From: Oceanobacillus sojae
GTDB taxonomy: Bacteria > Bacillota > Bacilli > Bacillales > Amphibacillaceae
Reading direction: 5' to 3'
Assembly: GCF_900162665.1 (NCBI RefSeq)
Contig: NZ_LT727811.1
Span: 694,744 to 758,743 of the forward strand
DNA: 64,000 nucleotides
A program made the translations under genes and the position numbers. Shown here piece by piece: positions 1 through 7,901 of the stretch; the stretch's first letter is position 1; every line of letters begins with the position of its first letter. The notes beneath the pieces are model-generated. The model was not told where the DNA came from. It ran no database searches and saw only the letters and a list, made by a program, of their open reading frames with translations.

Positions 1-622
1 CCTGCTCGGTAGCAATATTAATAATTTCATCTAATAATGTATTTTGAACAGCCTGCACTGTTAAAATAATATGTCCGACCTCCGAGCTGAATGAGCCTTC
101 TTCCAAATTAGTCACCACCATCGCAATAGAAGCACCGTTATCTCTTGCGGAGGTAATGAGATTTCCTGTTGGCGGAGCTGCAAGCGTACCATCCCGATTC
201 ACCCGATAACTAAATAAGCTGAGATACGTTAAAAAGGGCGTATAGTTGCGTGCTGCTGTTTCTAAAGCTTGGGAAACCTCTTCTCCCATTGGTTCGACAT
301 AAGCATTTGAGGTAATCGGTTCTTTTGGAGCTGGAGGAATATATAAGCGGAATCCGGGATAAATAATCTGGTTCGAATTTAAACCGTTAATTGTTGCCAA
401 TTCTTCCACACTGATATTAAATCTGCCGGCAATGGAAAAAAGCGTATCTCCAGACTGAACAAAGTAAAATTGACCGACAATCGGAATAACAAGTGCTTGC
501 CCGATTACTAATTGATTTGGTGCATTTAAATCATTCGCATTAACTATATCTTGAACGGAAGAACCGTATGTATCCGCAATTTGTTCCAATGTATCGCCCT
601 GTTCAACGACGTATATCTGCAA
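1..622 (-). CDS. sleL: SleL/YaaH spore cortex-lytic N-acetylglucosaminidase, 5' part (runs off left edge)
   Basis: The reverse strand reads open from a TTG at 622 to the left edge. The TTG is preceded by AAGGGGG (630-636) at good spacing. The N-terminus holds two LysM peptidoglycan-binding repeats (about residues 1-45 and 48-95; the second begins FYFVQSGDTLFSIAGRF). After a short linker comes the start of a glycosyl hydrolase family 18 barrel (LTYLSLFSYRVNRDGTL). This is the architecture of SleL/YaaH, a spore coat/cortex enzyme that degrades cortex muropeptides during germination. In B. subtilis it is also beside tadA and yaaI. The C-terminal catalytic part is outside the window, so the active-site DxDxE cannot be checked. 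Confidence 0.9.
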   Translation of the reverse strand, partial: MQIYVVEQGDTLEQIADTYGSSVQDIVNANDLNAPNQLVIGQALVIPIVGQFYFVQSGDTLFSIAGRFNISVEELATINGLNSNQIIYPGFRLYIPPAPKEPITSNAYVEPMGEEVSQALETAARNYTPFLTYLSLFSYRVNRDGTLAAPPTGNLITSARDNGASIAMVVTNLEEGSFSSEVGHIILTVQAVQNTLLDEIINIATEQ

Positions 623-629
623 AATAATA

Positions 630-672
630 CCCCCTTCAAATGACTTCTTACATACTATACATATGAAGGGGG
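630..672 (-). promoter_or_regulatory. Inverted repeat enclosing the sleL ribosome binding site
   Basis: CCCCCTTCA (630-638) and TGAAGGGGG (664-672) form a 9-bp perfect inverted repeat in the gap between the isochorismatase gene and sleL. On the minus strand the downstream arm is the AAGGGGG Shine-Dalgarno of sleL. A folded transcript would therefore hide it, or the hairpin may end the upstream transcript. No T-run follows, so translational control is at least as likely as termination. Confidence 0.4.
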
Positions 673-685
673 TGAGAGTTATATG

Positions 686-1213
686 CTAAACTGGCGAGAT
701 ATCTGCATCCATTACAGACTCCATCAGATAAAGTGCATAGTTATTATTTTCGCTTTCCTCAGAAGCAATGCAGTTTTTAGGAATAGAAAGACTTAATTTA
801 TACATATAGGCATCCTTTGCAGTAAACAGGATGCAGATATCGCCGGCAATCCCTGCTAAAATAATGTGCGAGCGATTTAATTCTGTTAAGAGTGCATGTA
901 ATGGTGTTTGAAAAAAAGCAGAGTGTTGTGGTTTAATTAGGAAATAATCATCGTCATCCGGCTTCATTTTTTCAATGATTTCCTCACTTTTTTCATTTTT
1001 ACAATAGTCGATAATTTTGTGGAAGTCTGCTTGCCATAAGCCATAATGATCATTAACATAGATAACAGGAATCGATTTTTCTTTAGCGAATTCTCGGAGT
1101 TTTATTAGATTTGGCAGCATCTCTTCTGTAGAGGCATGAAGATTATCGCCGCCATCAAATTTAAAATCGTTAATTAAGTCAATGAAGACAAGTGCTGTAT
1201 TTTCAATTTTCAT
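686..1213 (-). CDS. yaaI: Isochorismatase-family cysteine hydrolase (YaaI type)
   Basis: A 175-residue protein of the isochorismatase-like cysteine hydrolase fold. It has the family's D-K-C triad: Asp12 in VFIDLINDF, Lys94 in FLIKPQHSAF and Cys127 in AGIAGDICILF. These enzymes hydrolyse isochorismate, nicotinamide or related amides; the substrate cannot be told from sequence. The length is normal for the family. It is transcribed away from tadA and upstream of sleL on the same strand, as yaaI-yaaH are in B. subtilis. It is not a siderophore-synthesis isochorismatase by context, since no dhb-type genes lie beside it. Confidence 0.85.
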   Translation of the reverse strand: MKIENTALVFIDLINDFKFDGGDNLHASTEEMLPNLIKLREFAKEKSIPVIYVNDHYGLWQADFHKIIDYCKNEKSEEIIEKMKPDDDDYFLIKPQHSAFFQTPLHALLTELNRSHIILAGIAGDICILFTAKDAYMYKLSLSIPKNCIASEESENNNYALYLMESVMDADISPV

Positions 1214-1305
1214 AGTTATTGGATGTCTCCTTTAAAAAAGATAGGTTAAATTAGTATTCCCTTTTGGTACGATAATTAAAACGATAATAAAGTGATGTGA
1301 TAAAA

Positions 1306-1809
1306 ATGACAGAGGAAATATCAGTAAGTCAAGATGAATTATATATGGCAGCAGCTATTCAAGAGGCTCGCCGGGCCTGGATATTAAATGAAGTGCCGAT
1401 TGGTGCCGTGATTGTCAAAGATGGGGAAATTATCGGAAAAGGCTTTAATTTGCGGGAATCTATACAAACAACCTTAACCCATGCAGAGCTTCTTGCTATT
1501 CAGGAAGCTAATCAGGCGGTGGGCAGCTGGAGATTAGAGGATTGTACCTTATATGTGACGCTAGAACCATGCCCGATGTGTGCCGGAGCGATTGTACAGT
1601 CAAGAATCAAACGTGTGGTCTATGGGGCAAGTGATCCAAAGGCCGGCTGTGCCGGAACATTAATGAATTTACTGGAGGAGCCGCGTTTTAATCATCAGGT
1701 TGATGTAACCTCTGGTGTCCTTGAACAGCAGTGCAGTACTATTTTAAAAAACTTTTTTAAAGAACTGCGTCAGAAAAAGACCGAGAAGGATTCGGAAGTG
1801 GGAGATTAG
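1306..1809 (+). CDS. tadA: tRNA-specific adenosine-34 deaminase TadA
   Basis: Zinc-dependent deaminase that converts A34 to inosine in the tRNA-Arg(ACG) wobble position. The 167 residues carry the cytidine/deoxycytidylate deaminase signature: THAELLAI (zinc His and catalytic Glu, about residues 59-61) and PCPMCAGAIV (zinc Cys about 89 and 92). The EVPIGAVIV strand is typical of TadA. An in-frame GTG lies three codons upstream (1297); the ATG was preferred because GTGAT-type anti-SD matches sit just before it, but the choice is not certain. It lies directly before the SRP RNA gene, as in B. subtilis. Confidence 0.95.
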   Translation: MTEEISVSQDELYMAAAIQEARRAWILNEVPIGAVIVKDGEIIGKGFNLRESIQTTLTHAELLAIQEANQAVGSWRLEDCTLYVTLEPCPMCAGAIVQSRIKRVVYGASDPKAGCAGTLMNLLEEPRFNHQVDVTSGVLEQQCSTILKNFFKELRQKKTEKDSEVGD

Positions 1810-1838
1810 GACAAGTATCGAAAAAGCAACACTTTTTA

Positions 1839-1867
1839 TTGCATTTTTGGGACGAGAAAGCTATAAT
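1839..1867 (+). promoter_or_regulatory. Sigma-A promoter of the SRP RNA gene
   Basis: TTGCAT (1839-1844) and a perfect TATAAT (1862-1867) are separated by 17 bp. The predicted start, about 1874, coincides with the expected 5' end of the SRP RNA. Confidence 0.8.
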
Positions 1868-1874
1868 AATAATT

Positions 1875-2145
1875 ACGTGCTAAGCGGGGAGGTAGCGGTG
1901 CCCTGTACTCGCAATCCGCTATAGCGAGGCCGAACCCCTGCTCGAGGTGGGATGACTGTATGGTCTGACCTAAGGGAGTGGTGTTGACGTCCTGGTCCTG
2001 CGCAACAGGAACCCATGAACCCTGTCAGATCCGGAAGGAAGCAGCAGTAAGTGGTCTTTCTTGTGTGCCGCGGGGAAGCCTGGGCTGAGCCATGAACTTA
2101 GGTAGCGCATATGGTCATTCCATCGAAAGCAGGTGCACGCTACAT
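1875..2145 (+). ncRNA. scr: Signal recognition particle RNA, large Bacillus type (scRNA/6S)
   Basis: RNA scaffold of the signal recognition particle, which binds Ffh and directs co-translational membrane targeting. The conserved helix 8 core (GGAAGGAAGCAGCAGTAAG, 2033-2051), the GGGAGTGGTGTTGACGTCC block and the CGGGGAAGCCTGGGCTGAGCC return strand are all present. They are flanked by the Alu-domain segments found in Bacillus, giving a total of about 270 nt. The ends are estimated from promoter and terminator positions and from similarity to B. subtilis scr. Confidence 0.95.
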
Positions 2146-2154
2146 ATGGAAAAA

Positions 2155-2183
2155 GGAACTGCAAAAATGCAGTTCTTTTTTTA
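2155..2183 (+). terminator. Terminator of the SRP RNA
   Basis: GAACTGC and GCAGTTC form a stem around an AAAAAT loop, followed by a run of seven T. Confidence 0.85.
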
Positions 2184-2322
2184 TGCAAAAAAATGCTTTA
2201 TCCTGCGAGCGCAGAAGTTTTAGCTGTTTTTTAGAATATGGAAGGCAAACAGATTATTTGCACAAAATAATAACAAAGCATATGCTATGAATTACTTAAA
2301 AATTTATAAGCGAGGTGCAAGA

Positions 2323-3348
2323 ATGGCTCAATTAACACAACCATTTACATTAAAAAATTTAACCTTGAAAAATAAAATTGTTATGGCGCCAATGTGCCAA
2401 TACTCCGTTGATGCCAAGGACGGAGTTCCAAATGACTGGCATTTTGTTCATTACACATCACGTGCAGTGGGCGGCGCCGGCCTAATCTTAGTTGAGATGA
2501 CAGATGTCGATCCAGATGGCCGCATTACAGATAATGATCTCGGTCTATGGTCAGATGAACAAATTCCAGCTTATAAAAAAATCGTCGATGCTGTCCATAA
2601 ACAAGGTGCAAAAATAGGTATTCAAATTGCTCATGCCGGCAGAAAAGCGGAAGATGCAAACCCACCTGTTGCTCCATCTGCAATTCCTGTTACAGAAGAC
2701 GATAAAATGCCACGTGCTTTAACTACAGAAGAAGTCAGGGAAACCGTTCAACAATTTCAGGATGCAGCAAAACGGGCGGTCGAGGCCGGATTCGATACAA
2801 TCGAATTACACGGTGCACATGGCTACCTGATTCATCAGTTTCACTCTCCTTTAATCAATCAGCGGAAGGATGAATACCAGGAGCCATCCTTATTCGGGGT
2901 CCAGATTATTCGGGCAGTTAAAGATGTTATACCAGAGGATATGCCATTGTTAATGCGGATTTCAGCCATTGAATATATGGACGACGGCTACGATATAGAC
3001 CATGCACTAGAAGTTGCCAAGAAATACAAAGCAGCAGGTGTTGATATGTTCCATATCTCCAGTGGCGGGGAGGCTCCTCCAGGAAAACAAAAACCGGCAA
3101 CACACCCAGGCTATCAGGTTCCATTTGCACGTAAATTTAAGGAAGAGCTGGATATGCCAGTGATTGCTGTTGGAATTTTAGAAGATCCTGAGTTAGCGGA
3201 ATCTGTTATCGGAAATGGTGATGCGGACTTAGTTGCAATTGGACGCGGCATGCTGAAAGACCCTTATTGGGCAATCCGGGCCAGTGAGAAGCTGGGGGAT
3301 ACTATAGAGCCGGCAAGACAATATAAGCGTGCTTACCCGAAAAAGTAA
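2323..3348 (+). CDS. namA: NADPH dehydrogenase, old yellow enzyme family (NamA/YqjM type)
   Basis: FMN-dependent ene-reductase that reduces activated C=C bonds of electrophiles with NADPH. The 341-residue protein has the YqjM-class hallmarks: MAPMCQYS with the redox-tuning Cys25, HAGRKA, the substrate-binding HGAHGYLIHQF segment (about residues 160-170), the SPLINQRKDEY motif, and the C-terminal IGRGMLKDPYW flavin-phosphate loop. The start at 2323 follows GAGGTG with 5-nt spacing; an upstream in-frame ATG at 2287 has no ribosome binding site. In B. subtilis scr is followed directly by dnaX, so this gene is an insertion at a conserved junction. Confidence 0.93.
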   Translation: MAQLTQPFTLKNLTLKNKIVMAPMCQYSVDAKDGVPNDWHFVHYTSRAVGGAGLILVEMTDVDPDGRITDNDLGLWSDEQIPAYKKIVDAVHKQGAKIGIQIAHAGRKAEDANPPVAPSAIPVTEDDKMPRALTTEEVRETVQQFQDAAKRAVEAGFDTIELHGAHGYLIHQFHSPLINQRKDEYQEPSLFGVQIIRAVKDVIPEDMPLLMRISAIEYMDDGYDIDHALEVAKKYKAAGVDMFHISSGGEAPPGKQKPATHPGYQVPFARKFKEELDMPVIAVGILEDPELAESVIGNGDADLVAIGRGMLKDPYWAIRASEKLGDTIEPARQYKRAYPKK

Positions 3349-3407
3349 TGATACATGTAGCCTTATAGAAGCATGTTAATTGTACGTTGTTCTTTTTATA
3401 GGTTAGA

Positions 3408-3437
3408 TTGTACTAGAAGCAGGGTATATGATATAAT
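3408..3437 (+). promoter_or_regulatory. Candidate promoter of a small RNA convergent with the toxin ORF
   Basis: TTGTAC (3408-3413) and TATAAT (3432-3437) with 18-bp spacing, the best sigma-A match in this gap. Transcription would start near 3444 and run toward the toxin reading frame on the other strand. Confidence 0.55.
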
Positions 3438-3443
3438 TTCTTA

Positions 3444-3600
3444 TATAAACGCATAGTATATAATATAGAAAAGGGCAGTATGTATGAGCATACTACCCTG
3501 ATAATACACACAGTTATTTCTCTCTATCAGAAGAGAGGGAAGGCTGTTTTAAAGTGACGAATGAAGCCACCCTATTTGCCGGCAAGCTAAGGGTGGTTTT
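3444..3600 (+). ncRNA. Candidate antitoxin RNA of a type I toxin-antitoxin locus
   Basis: A transcript from the 3408-3437 promoter to the hairpin at 3567-3596 would be about 155 nt. It would contain a hairpin made from AGGGCAGTATG and CATACTACCCT (3472-3499) and would overlap the 3' end of the toxin mRNA on the opposite strand. No convincing reading frame with a ribosome binding site is present. This convergent tail-overlap layout is that of Bacillus and Enterococcus type I systems. The transcript itself is inferred. Confidence 0.45.
3567..3600 (+). terminator. Terminator between antitoxin RNA and toxin ORF
   Basis: CCACCCT (3567-3573) pairs with AGGGTGG (3590-3596), followed by TTTTACTTTTGG on the plus strand. 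On the minus strand the hairpin begins just after the toxin stop codon, so it may serve both directions. Confidence 0.65.
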
Positions 3601-3688
3601 ACTTTTGGTTTTTGTCGTGAAATGAAAGAATGGCTATGATAAGCATGCCAAAGCTGATCATTAAAGACAGCGCATCAAAAGTAGCCAT
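3599..3688 (-). CDS. Putative holin-like toxin peptide, 29 aa (type I toxin candidate)
   Basis: A 29-residue peptide, MATFDALSLMISFGMLIIAI followed by LSFHDKNQK: one hydrophobic helix with a charged C-terminal tail. It matches the 'putative holin-like toxin' peptides common in Firmicutes (family recognition from memory). The ribosome binding site is near perfect (AAGGAGGTGAT). It is also the 3' arm of a stem with GCATCTCC upstream in the mRNA (plus-strand arms 3690-3701 and 3711-3722), so translation of the full transcript should be inhibited, as is usual for type I toxins. Such peptides insert in the membrane when not silenced by their antisense RNA. The short length means chance cannot be excluded, but ribosome site, composition and context agree. 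Confidence 0.7.
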   Translation of the reverse strand: MATFDALSLMISFGMLIIAILSFHDKNQK

Positions 3689-3957
3689 AGGCATCACCTC
3701 CTTCCACATAGGAGATGCTGCCTTCCACCGTTAAACTTTTTACTGTGTGTATTATAGGGTATTATATCACAACGAGAACATTAGTTCTATAATTTCAATG
3801 AAGCTTCTTTATTATTTATGAAGAAACTCTCTAAAAACTCAATTTCTTTAATAATTATTTAAACATAAATTACTTCCAGATAATCTAGTTATAAGGTTTT
3901 CATCCTAGCCCCTAATCGGGTATAATAATAAGGAGACACATAAGGGGAATCGAAATC

Positions 3958-5667
3958 ATGAGTTATCAAGCTTTATACCGCGTCTGGCGTCCAAGAACAT
4001 TTGAAGATGTTGTAGGACAGCAGCATATCACGAGAACATTACAAAATGCCATTACACAAGATAAATTCTCACATGCTTATTTATTCTCTGGTCCGAGAGG
4101 GACAGGGAAAACAAGTGCTGCAAAGATTTTTGCGCAAACGATTAATTGTGAGCATGCGCCCGTCAAAGAGCCATGCAATGAATGTGCAGCGTGCAAAGGT
4201 ATTCAAGATGGCTCTATTTCCGATGTCATTGAAATTGATGCGGCATCGAATACAAGTGTCGATGATATTCGTGATATCCGGGATAAAGTGAAGTATGCAC
4301 CAAGCTCTGTACCTTATAAAGTGTATATCATTGATGAAGTGCATATGATATCTGTAAATGCCTTTAACGCGCTTCTGAAAACACTGGAAGAACCGCCAAA
4401 ACACGTTGTATTTATCCTTGCGACAACAGAACCGCATAAAATACCATTAACGATTATTTCCCGTTGCCAACGCTTTGATTTTAAACCAATTTCTAATCTG
4501 GCCATTGTGGAAAGAATGCGGAAAATCATGCATGCCGAAAATATTTCTGTGACAGATGAAGCTTTAGAGTCCGTTGCCTTAGCAGCAGAAGGCGGTATGC
4601 GTGATGCGTTGAGTATTCTGGATCAGGCTATCTCCTATAGTGAAGAGCAGGTAGAGCTTGAGGATGTGCTGGCGGTTACCGGCGGTGTATCTCAGGAGGT
4701 TCTCACCAATATTGTCCGCGCGATGATACAGCAGGATGTACAGACTGTACTCAGCGGATTGGATCAGATGATTCAAACAGGAAAAGATCCGGGGAAATTT
4801 GTGCAGGATTTAATATACTTTATGCGTGATTTACTTTTATATAAAACCTCGTCAGGATTAGGAGAGCTGCTAGAGCGGGCTGTCGTGAATGAAGCCTTTG
4901 AAGAATTGGCTAAGCAGGTTACAAACAACTGGATCCAGCATTCCATTATTGAACTGAATCAATGTCAGCAGGAAATGAAATGGTCCAACAGTCCGAAGAT
5001 CTTTATTGAGGTGGCATTATTATCGATTACAGATCAATTTGGAAAAACGCAAGGAGCGGGGCAGATACCGTCTGATGCTGTAGACCAGTCAGATGCCGTT
5101 CTCAAGCTTCAGCAAAAATTACAGGCGATGGAGCGTGACATTGCGAAGTTAAAAGAAGCTCCGCCGCAGCATCAGGAAGCTGGAGGAAGCTCTCCTGCAG
5201 CTGAGAGACGCCGTCCCGCTTCCAGGAATTCACGAAACACATATAAGATTCCATTTGACCGGATTCGTGATACACTAGGAAAAGCAGAGAAAAAAGAGCT
5301 GAAGGATGTGCATGCACAATGGGCAAACTTCTTAAGCCAATTAAAAACAGCGAATGCTCCGGCACATGCAACCATACAGGACAGTAAGCCTGCCGCAGCA
5401 TCAGCAGATACACTTATTGTAGCGTTTAAATATGAAATTCATTGTTCTTTATTCCTTGATCATCGGGAAATGGTAGAATCGATATTAGGGAATTTAGATA
5501 AACCTCGCACGATTATTCCGATTCCTGAGAAAGAATGGAATGACCTGCGCAGTGAATATATCCAAAAGCAGGAAAAGCCTGATGAACAAAAGGAACAGGA
5601 GGGAGATCCTCTTGTAGATGAGGCAAGAAAGCTCTTTGGTGATGATTTATTAGAAATTCATGAATAA
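3958..5667 (+). CDS. dnaX: DNA polymerase III subunits gamma/tau
   Basis: Clamp-loader ATPase of the replisome, 569 residues. The N-terminal AAA+ module has Walker A GPRGTGKT (45-52), the zinc cysteines at 64, 73, 76 and 79, Walker B YIIDEVHM (about 123-130) and the SRC arginine-finger motif (about 168). The C-terminal third is low in conservation, matching the tau part that contacts DnaB and PolC. No frameshift slippery heptamer was recognised, in keeping with B. subtilis, where a single product is made. AAGGGGA precedes the ATG, and a TATAAT (3921-3926) with a weak -35 lies upstream. It is the first gene of the dnaX-ebfC-recR cluster. Confidence 0.97.
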   Translation: MSYQALYRVWRPRTFEDVVGQQHITRTLQNAITQDKFSHAYLFSGPRGTGKTSAAKIFAQTINCEHAPVKEPCNECAACKGIQDGSISDVIEIDAASNTSVDDIRDIRDKVKYAPSSVPYKVYIIDEVHMISVNAFNALLKTLEEPPKHVVFILATTEPHKIPLTIISRCQRFDFKPISNLAIVERMRKIMHAENISVTDEALESVALAAEGGMRDALSILDQAISYSEEQVELEDVLAVTGGVSQEVLTNIVRAMIQQDVQTVLSGLDQMIQTGKDPGKFVQDLIYFMRDLLLYKTSSGLGELLERAVVNEAFEELAKQVTNNWIQHSIIELNQCQQEMKWSNSPKIFIEVALLSITDQFGKTQGAGQIPSDAVDQSDAVLKLQQKLQAMERDIAKLKEAPPQHQEAGGSSPAAERRRPASRNSRNTYKIPFDRIRDTLGKAEKKELKDVHAQWANFLSQLKTANAPAHATIQDSKPAAASADTLIVAFKYEIHCSLFLDHREMVESILGNLDKPRTIIPIPEKEWNDLRSEYIQKQEKPDEQKEQEGDPLVDEARKLFGDDLLEIHE

Positions 5668-5694
5668 TATATATATTTAAAGGAGGTATTTTCC

Positions 5695-6009
5695 ATGAAG
5701 GGAAATATGAATAACATGATGAAGCAAATGCAGAAGATGCAAAAAAAGATGATGAAAGCACAGGACGAATTGCATGAAATGTCCTTTGAAGCTACAGCTG
5801 GCGGCGGTATGGTAACTGTACGGGCAAACGGCAAGAAAGAAATTGTGGATGTAGAGATTAAAGAAGAGGTTGTTGATCCGGATGATATCGAAATGCTGCA
5901 GGATTTGATTGTAGCAGCAACAAATGATGTCTTAAATCAAATTGATGAAAAAACAAATGCAACAATGGGACAATTTACAAAAGGATTGAATATGCCAGGA
6001 ATGTTCTAA
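5695..6009 (+). CDS. ebfC: YbaB/EbfC-family nucleoid-associated protein
   Basis: DNA-binding dimer of 104 residues that coats the nucleoid. It is invariably found between dnaX and recR in Firmicutes and proteobacteria. It has a methionine-rich N-terminal helix (repeats of [13 protein letters not shown]) and the core [20 protein letters not shown], then a long C-terminal helix ending in GLNMPGMF. The AAAGGAGG site fits the ATG at 5695. B. subtilis name yaaK. Confidence 0.95.
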   Translation: MKGNMNNMMKQMQKMQKKMMKAQDELHEMSFEATAGGGMVTVRANGKKEIVDVEIKEEVVDPDDIEMLQDLIVAATNDVLNQIDEKTNATMGQFTKGLNMPGMF

Positions 6010-6023
6010 TTCCTTTCTAATAG

Positions 6024-6064
6024 AAAATAAGGCGTCTGGCTTCTTTGCCAAGGCGTCTTATTTT
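6024..6064 (+). terminator. Hairpin between ebfC and recR
   Basis: AAAATAAG (6024-6031) pairs with CTTATTTT (6057-6064), with an inner TGGC/GCCA stem. It ends in TTTTCCC, so it is a weak terminator or attenuator inside the cluster. Confidence 0.4.
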
Positions 6065-6100
6065 CCCTTAAAGTGATGTTTTACAGGGAGGTAAGAAAAT

Positions 6101-6697
6101 ATGTATTATCCAGAGCCGATAACTAAGCTGATGGACAGCTTCTCCAAATTACCGGGAATTGGTCCAAAGACGGCAGCACGTCTGGCCTTTTTTGTTTTAA
6201 ATATGAAAGAGGATGATGTGATGAACTTTGCTAACGCATTAGTTCATGCGAAACGTGATCTTACTCATTGTTCGGTTTGCGGACATATTACGGATCAGGA
6301 TCCCTGCGCTATTTGCCAGGATACCAGCCGGGATGGATCTATTATTTGTGTTGTCCAGGATCCGAAAGATGTCATAGCAATGGAAAAAATGAAAGAATTC
6401 CGCGGCAGATATCATGTGCTTCATGGGGCAATTTCACCGATGGATGGAATTGGCCCGGAGGATATCAATGTACCGGATTTGCTTAACCGCCTGAAGGATG
6501 AAGAGGTAGAAGAGCTTATTCTGGCGACAAACCCGAATATTGAGGGAGAAGCAACAGCAATGTATATTTCCCGTCTGGTAAAACCTTCAGGAATCCGTAC
6601 AACGCGTATTGCACATGGATTACCTGTCGGTGGCGATTTAGAGTATGCTGATGAAGTGACATTGTCAAAAGCGTTAGAAGGAAGAAGAGACGTCTGA
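6101..6697 (+). CDS. recR: Recombination mediator RecR
   Basis: Ring-forming DNA-binding protein that works with RecF and RecO to load RecA on gaps. The 198 residues show the helix-hairpin-helix segment ([15 protein letters not shown]), a four-cysteine zinc finger (Cys57, 60, 69, 72) and a Toprim domain beginning [15 protein letters not shown]. The C-terminal [15 protein letters not shown] motif is also typical. GGGAGG lies ahead of the ATG. The length is that of B. subtilis RecR. Confidence 0.97.
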   Translation: MYYPEPITKLMDSFSKLPGIGPKTAARLAFFVLNMKEDDVMNFANALVHAKRDLTHCSVCGHITDQDPCAICQDTSRDGSIICVVQDPKDVIAMEKMKEFRGRYHVLHGAISPMDGIGPEDINVPDLLNRLKDEEVEELILATNPNIEGEATAMYISRLVKPSGIRTTRIAHGLPVGGDLEYADEVTLSKALEGRRDV

Positions 6698-6758
6698 TTT
6701 CTATTTCTGATCATCTGGTGAGATGAAATTTCATTTATAATGGGGTTTGGTGGAGAGT

Positions 6759-6971
6759 ATGGCAAAGAGATTAAAGAAAAAAGATATGGATCAGGAGCTT
6801 CTGAATGCTTTATATCAAGTAGAAGGGGAATGGAGACAGCTTCAGGATTTTGTCCGAAAAAGTATCGACCCTTCACGAAATGGTATGCAGGAGAAACTAT
6901 TGGCGAAATCTAAATATCTGATGCTATTAAGAGAGGCACGCGTTCGGAATGTAAAAGCTGACCGGTTTTAA
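6759..6971 (+). CDS. yaaL: YaaL, DUF2508 family protein
   Basis: A small, highly charged protein of 70 residues ending KYLMLLREARVRNVKADRF, which matches the B. subtilis YaaL C-terminus. No function is known for the family. The ATG at 6759 was chosen because GGTGGAG lies just upstream; an in-frame TTG at 6747 is possible. It sits between recR and bofA, the conserved location. Confidence 0.85.
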   Translation: MAKRLKKKDMDQELLNALYQVEGEWRQLQDFVRKSIDPSRNGMQEKLLAKSKYLMLLREARVRNVKADRF

Positions 6972-7180
6972 AGAATAATATATAATTTTCACGAAAGAAT
7001 CAGGGAGGTTTCCAATTGCCTGGTTCTTTTTATTGTCCGTTCTTGCTGGCCATGGAAGGGGTTTACCAAATAACCCCAGAAAGCTCCAAACTGATTCAAC
7101 CACTTTGAAAATCTGTTCTAATCGCTGTCGGACAATCATAGAAATATGTTAAAGCGATGGAAGGAAAGTGGGGAAGTGGG

Positions 7181-7444
7181 ATGAATTCAACACTATTTAT
7201 TGGAATCATTATCGGATTAATTATTCTTTTATTTATCGTAGGTGCACCGGTGAAACCAATGAAATATATTGGGAAAGCAACAATCCGGTTAGGTATAGGT
7301 GTATTGCTGCTGTTTTTCTTAAATGTGTTCGGAGGTGCTGTCGGCCTGCATATACCCATTAATCTATTTACTGTTCTGGTATCCGGGTTTCTTGGTGTAT
7401 TTGGTGTCGGTTCCCTGGCAGCTATTCATCTATTTATTCTTTGA
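7181..7444 (+). CDS. bofA: BofA, pro-sigma-K processing inhibitor
   Basis: A membrane protein of 88 residues with two hydrophobic helices (about 4-24 and 36-60). It has the conserved C-terminal GGAVGLHIPINLFTVLVSG segment and a hydrophobic end (AAIHLFIL). BofA holds the SpoIVFB protease inactive in the outer forespore membrane until the forespore signals. The ATG at 7181 gives the family length; an upstream in-frame ATG at 7157 would add eight residues absent from B. subtilis BofA. The gap from yaaL (6972-7180) shows no gene. Confidence 0.93.
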   Translation: MNSTLFIGIIIGLIILLFIVGAPVKPMKYIGKATIRLGIGVLLLFFLNVFGGAVGLHIPINLFTVLVSGFLGVFGVGSLAAIHLFIL

Positions 7445-7508
7445 AATGCTGTTTAGCTATCCTTGTATATCATCCACTAGTAAAGCTTATACATAATATA
7501 TTTTTTTA

Positions 7509-7539
7509 TGTATAGCATCCGTTAGATTAGGAGATACTA
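7509..7539 (+). promoter_or_regulatory. Candidate forespore (sigma-G/sigma-F) promoter of csfB
   Basis: TGTATA (7509-7514) and GATACTA (7533-7539), 18 bp apart, resemble the sigma-G consensus (TGMATA / CATACTA). B. subtilis csfB is transcribed by sigma-F and sigma-G. Confidence 0.5.
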
Positions 7540-7559
7540 GTTTTAACGGAGGTGGAGAA

Positions 7560-7757
7560 ATGAAACAGCAAAAAGTTCAAGAATATGAGTATTGTGGAAT
7601 TTGTGAGGAGCCAAAGGAAAACGGTATTCATTTGTATTCCATGTTTCTCTGTTCAGATTGTGAGCATAATATGATCCATACAGAGCCAAGGGAAGAAAAG
7701 TATCAATACTATCTCTCAAAGTTAAAAAATATTAAACAACCAAAATTACACTCTTAA
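7560..7757 (+). CDS. csfB: CsfB (Gin), anti-sigma-G factor
   Basis: A 65-residue zinc-binding protein with two CxxC pairs (YCGICEEPKENGIHLY and FLCSDCE) and the KYQYYLSKLKNI helix shared with B. subtilis CsfB/Gin. Gin binds sigma-G, and in the mother cell sigma-E, to prevent premature late-stage gene expression. The gene has a strong site (GGAGGTGGAGAA) and its own forespore-type promoter. The neighbours xpaC and yaaN of B. subtilis are missing. Confidence 0.9.
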   Translation: MKQQKVQEYEYCGICEEPKENGIHLYSMFLCSDCEHNMIHTEPREEKYQYYLSKLKNIKQPKLHS

Positions 7758-7775
7758 TATAATCCCCTTTTAACA

Positions 7776-7802
7776 AGTCTTTGCATGCAAAGGCTTTTTT
7801 GT
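7776..7802 (+). terminator. Terminator of csfB
   Basis: AGTCTTTGC/GCAAAGGCT stem followed by TTTTTT. Confidence 0.8.
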
Positions 7803-7901
7803 TAGCATAAAATATAAAAGAGAAAGCATTCTAATTAAGAGAAGGTAGATAATAATGAATCTATTTGTTTATTTATATACGAGAAGAAATGAGGGAGGAA
7901 A

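Noticed and set aside
1970..2188. 72-aa frame on the minus strand
   Set aside because: Lies entirely in the SRP RNA and its terminator.
3480..3560. 25-aa frame MYEHTTLIIHTVISLYQKRG... within the putative antitoxin RNA
   Set aside because: Poor ribosome site, and sits on the hairpin and inverted repeat of the RNA; more simply non-coding.
6421..6876. 151-aa minus-strand frame
   Set aside because: Shadow of recR and yaaL.
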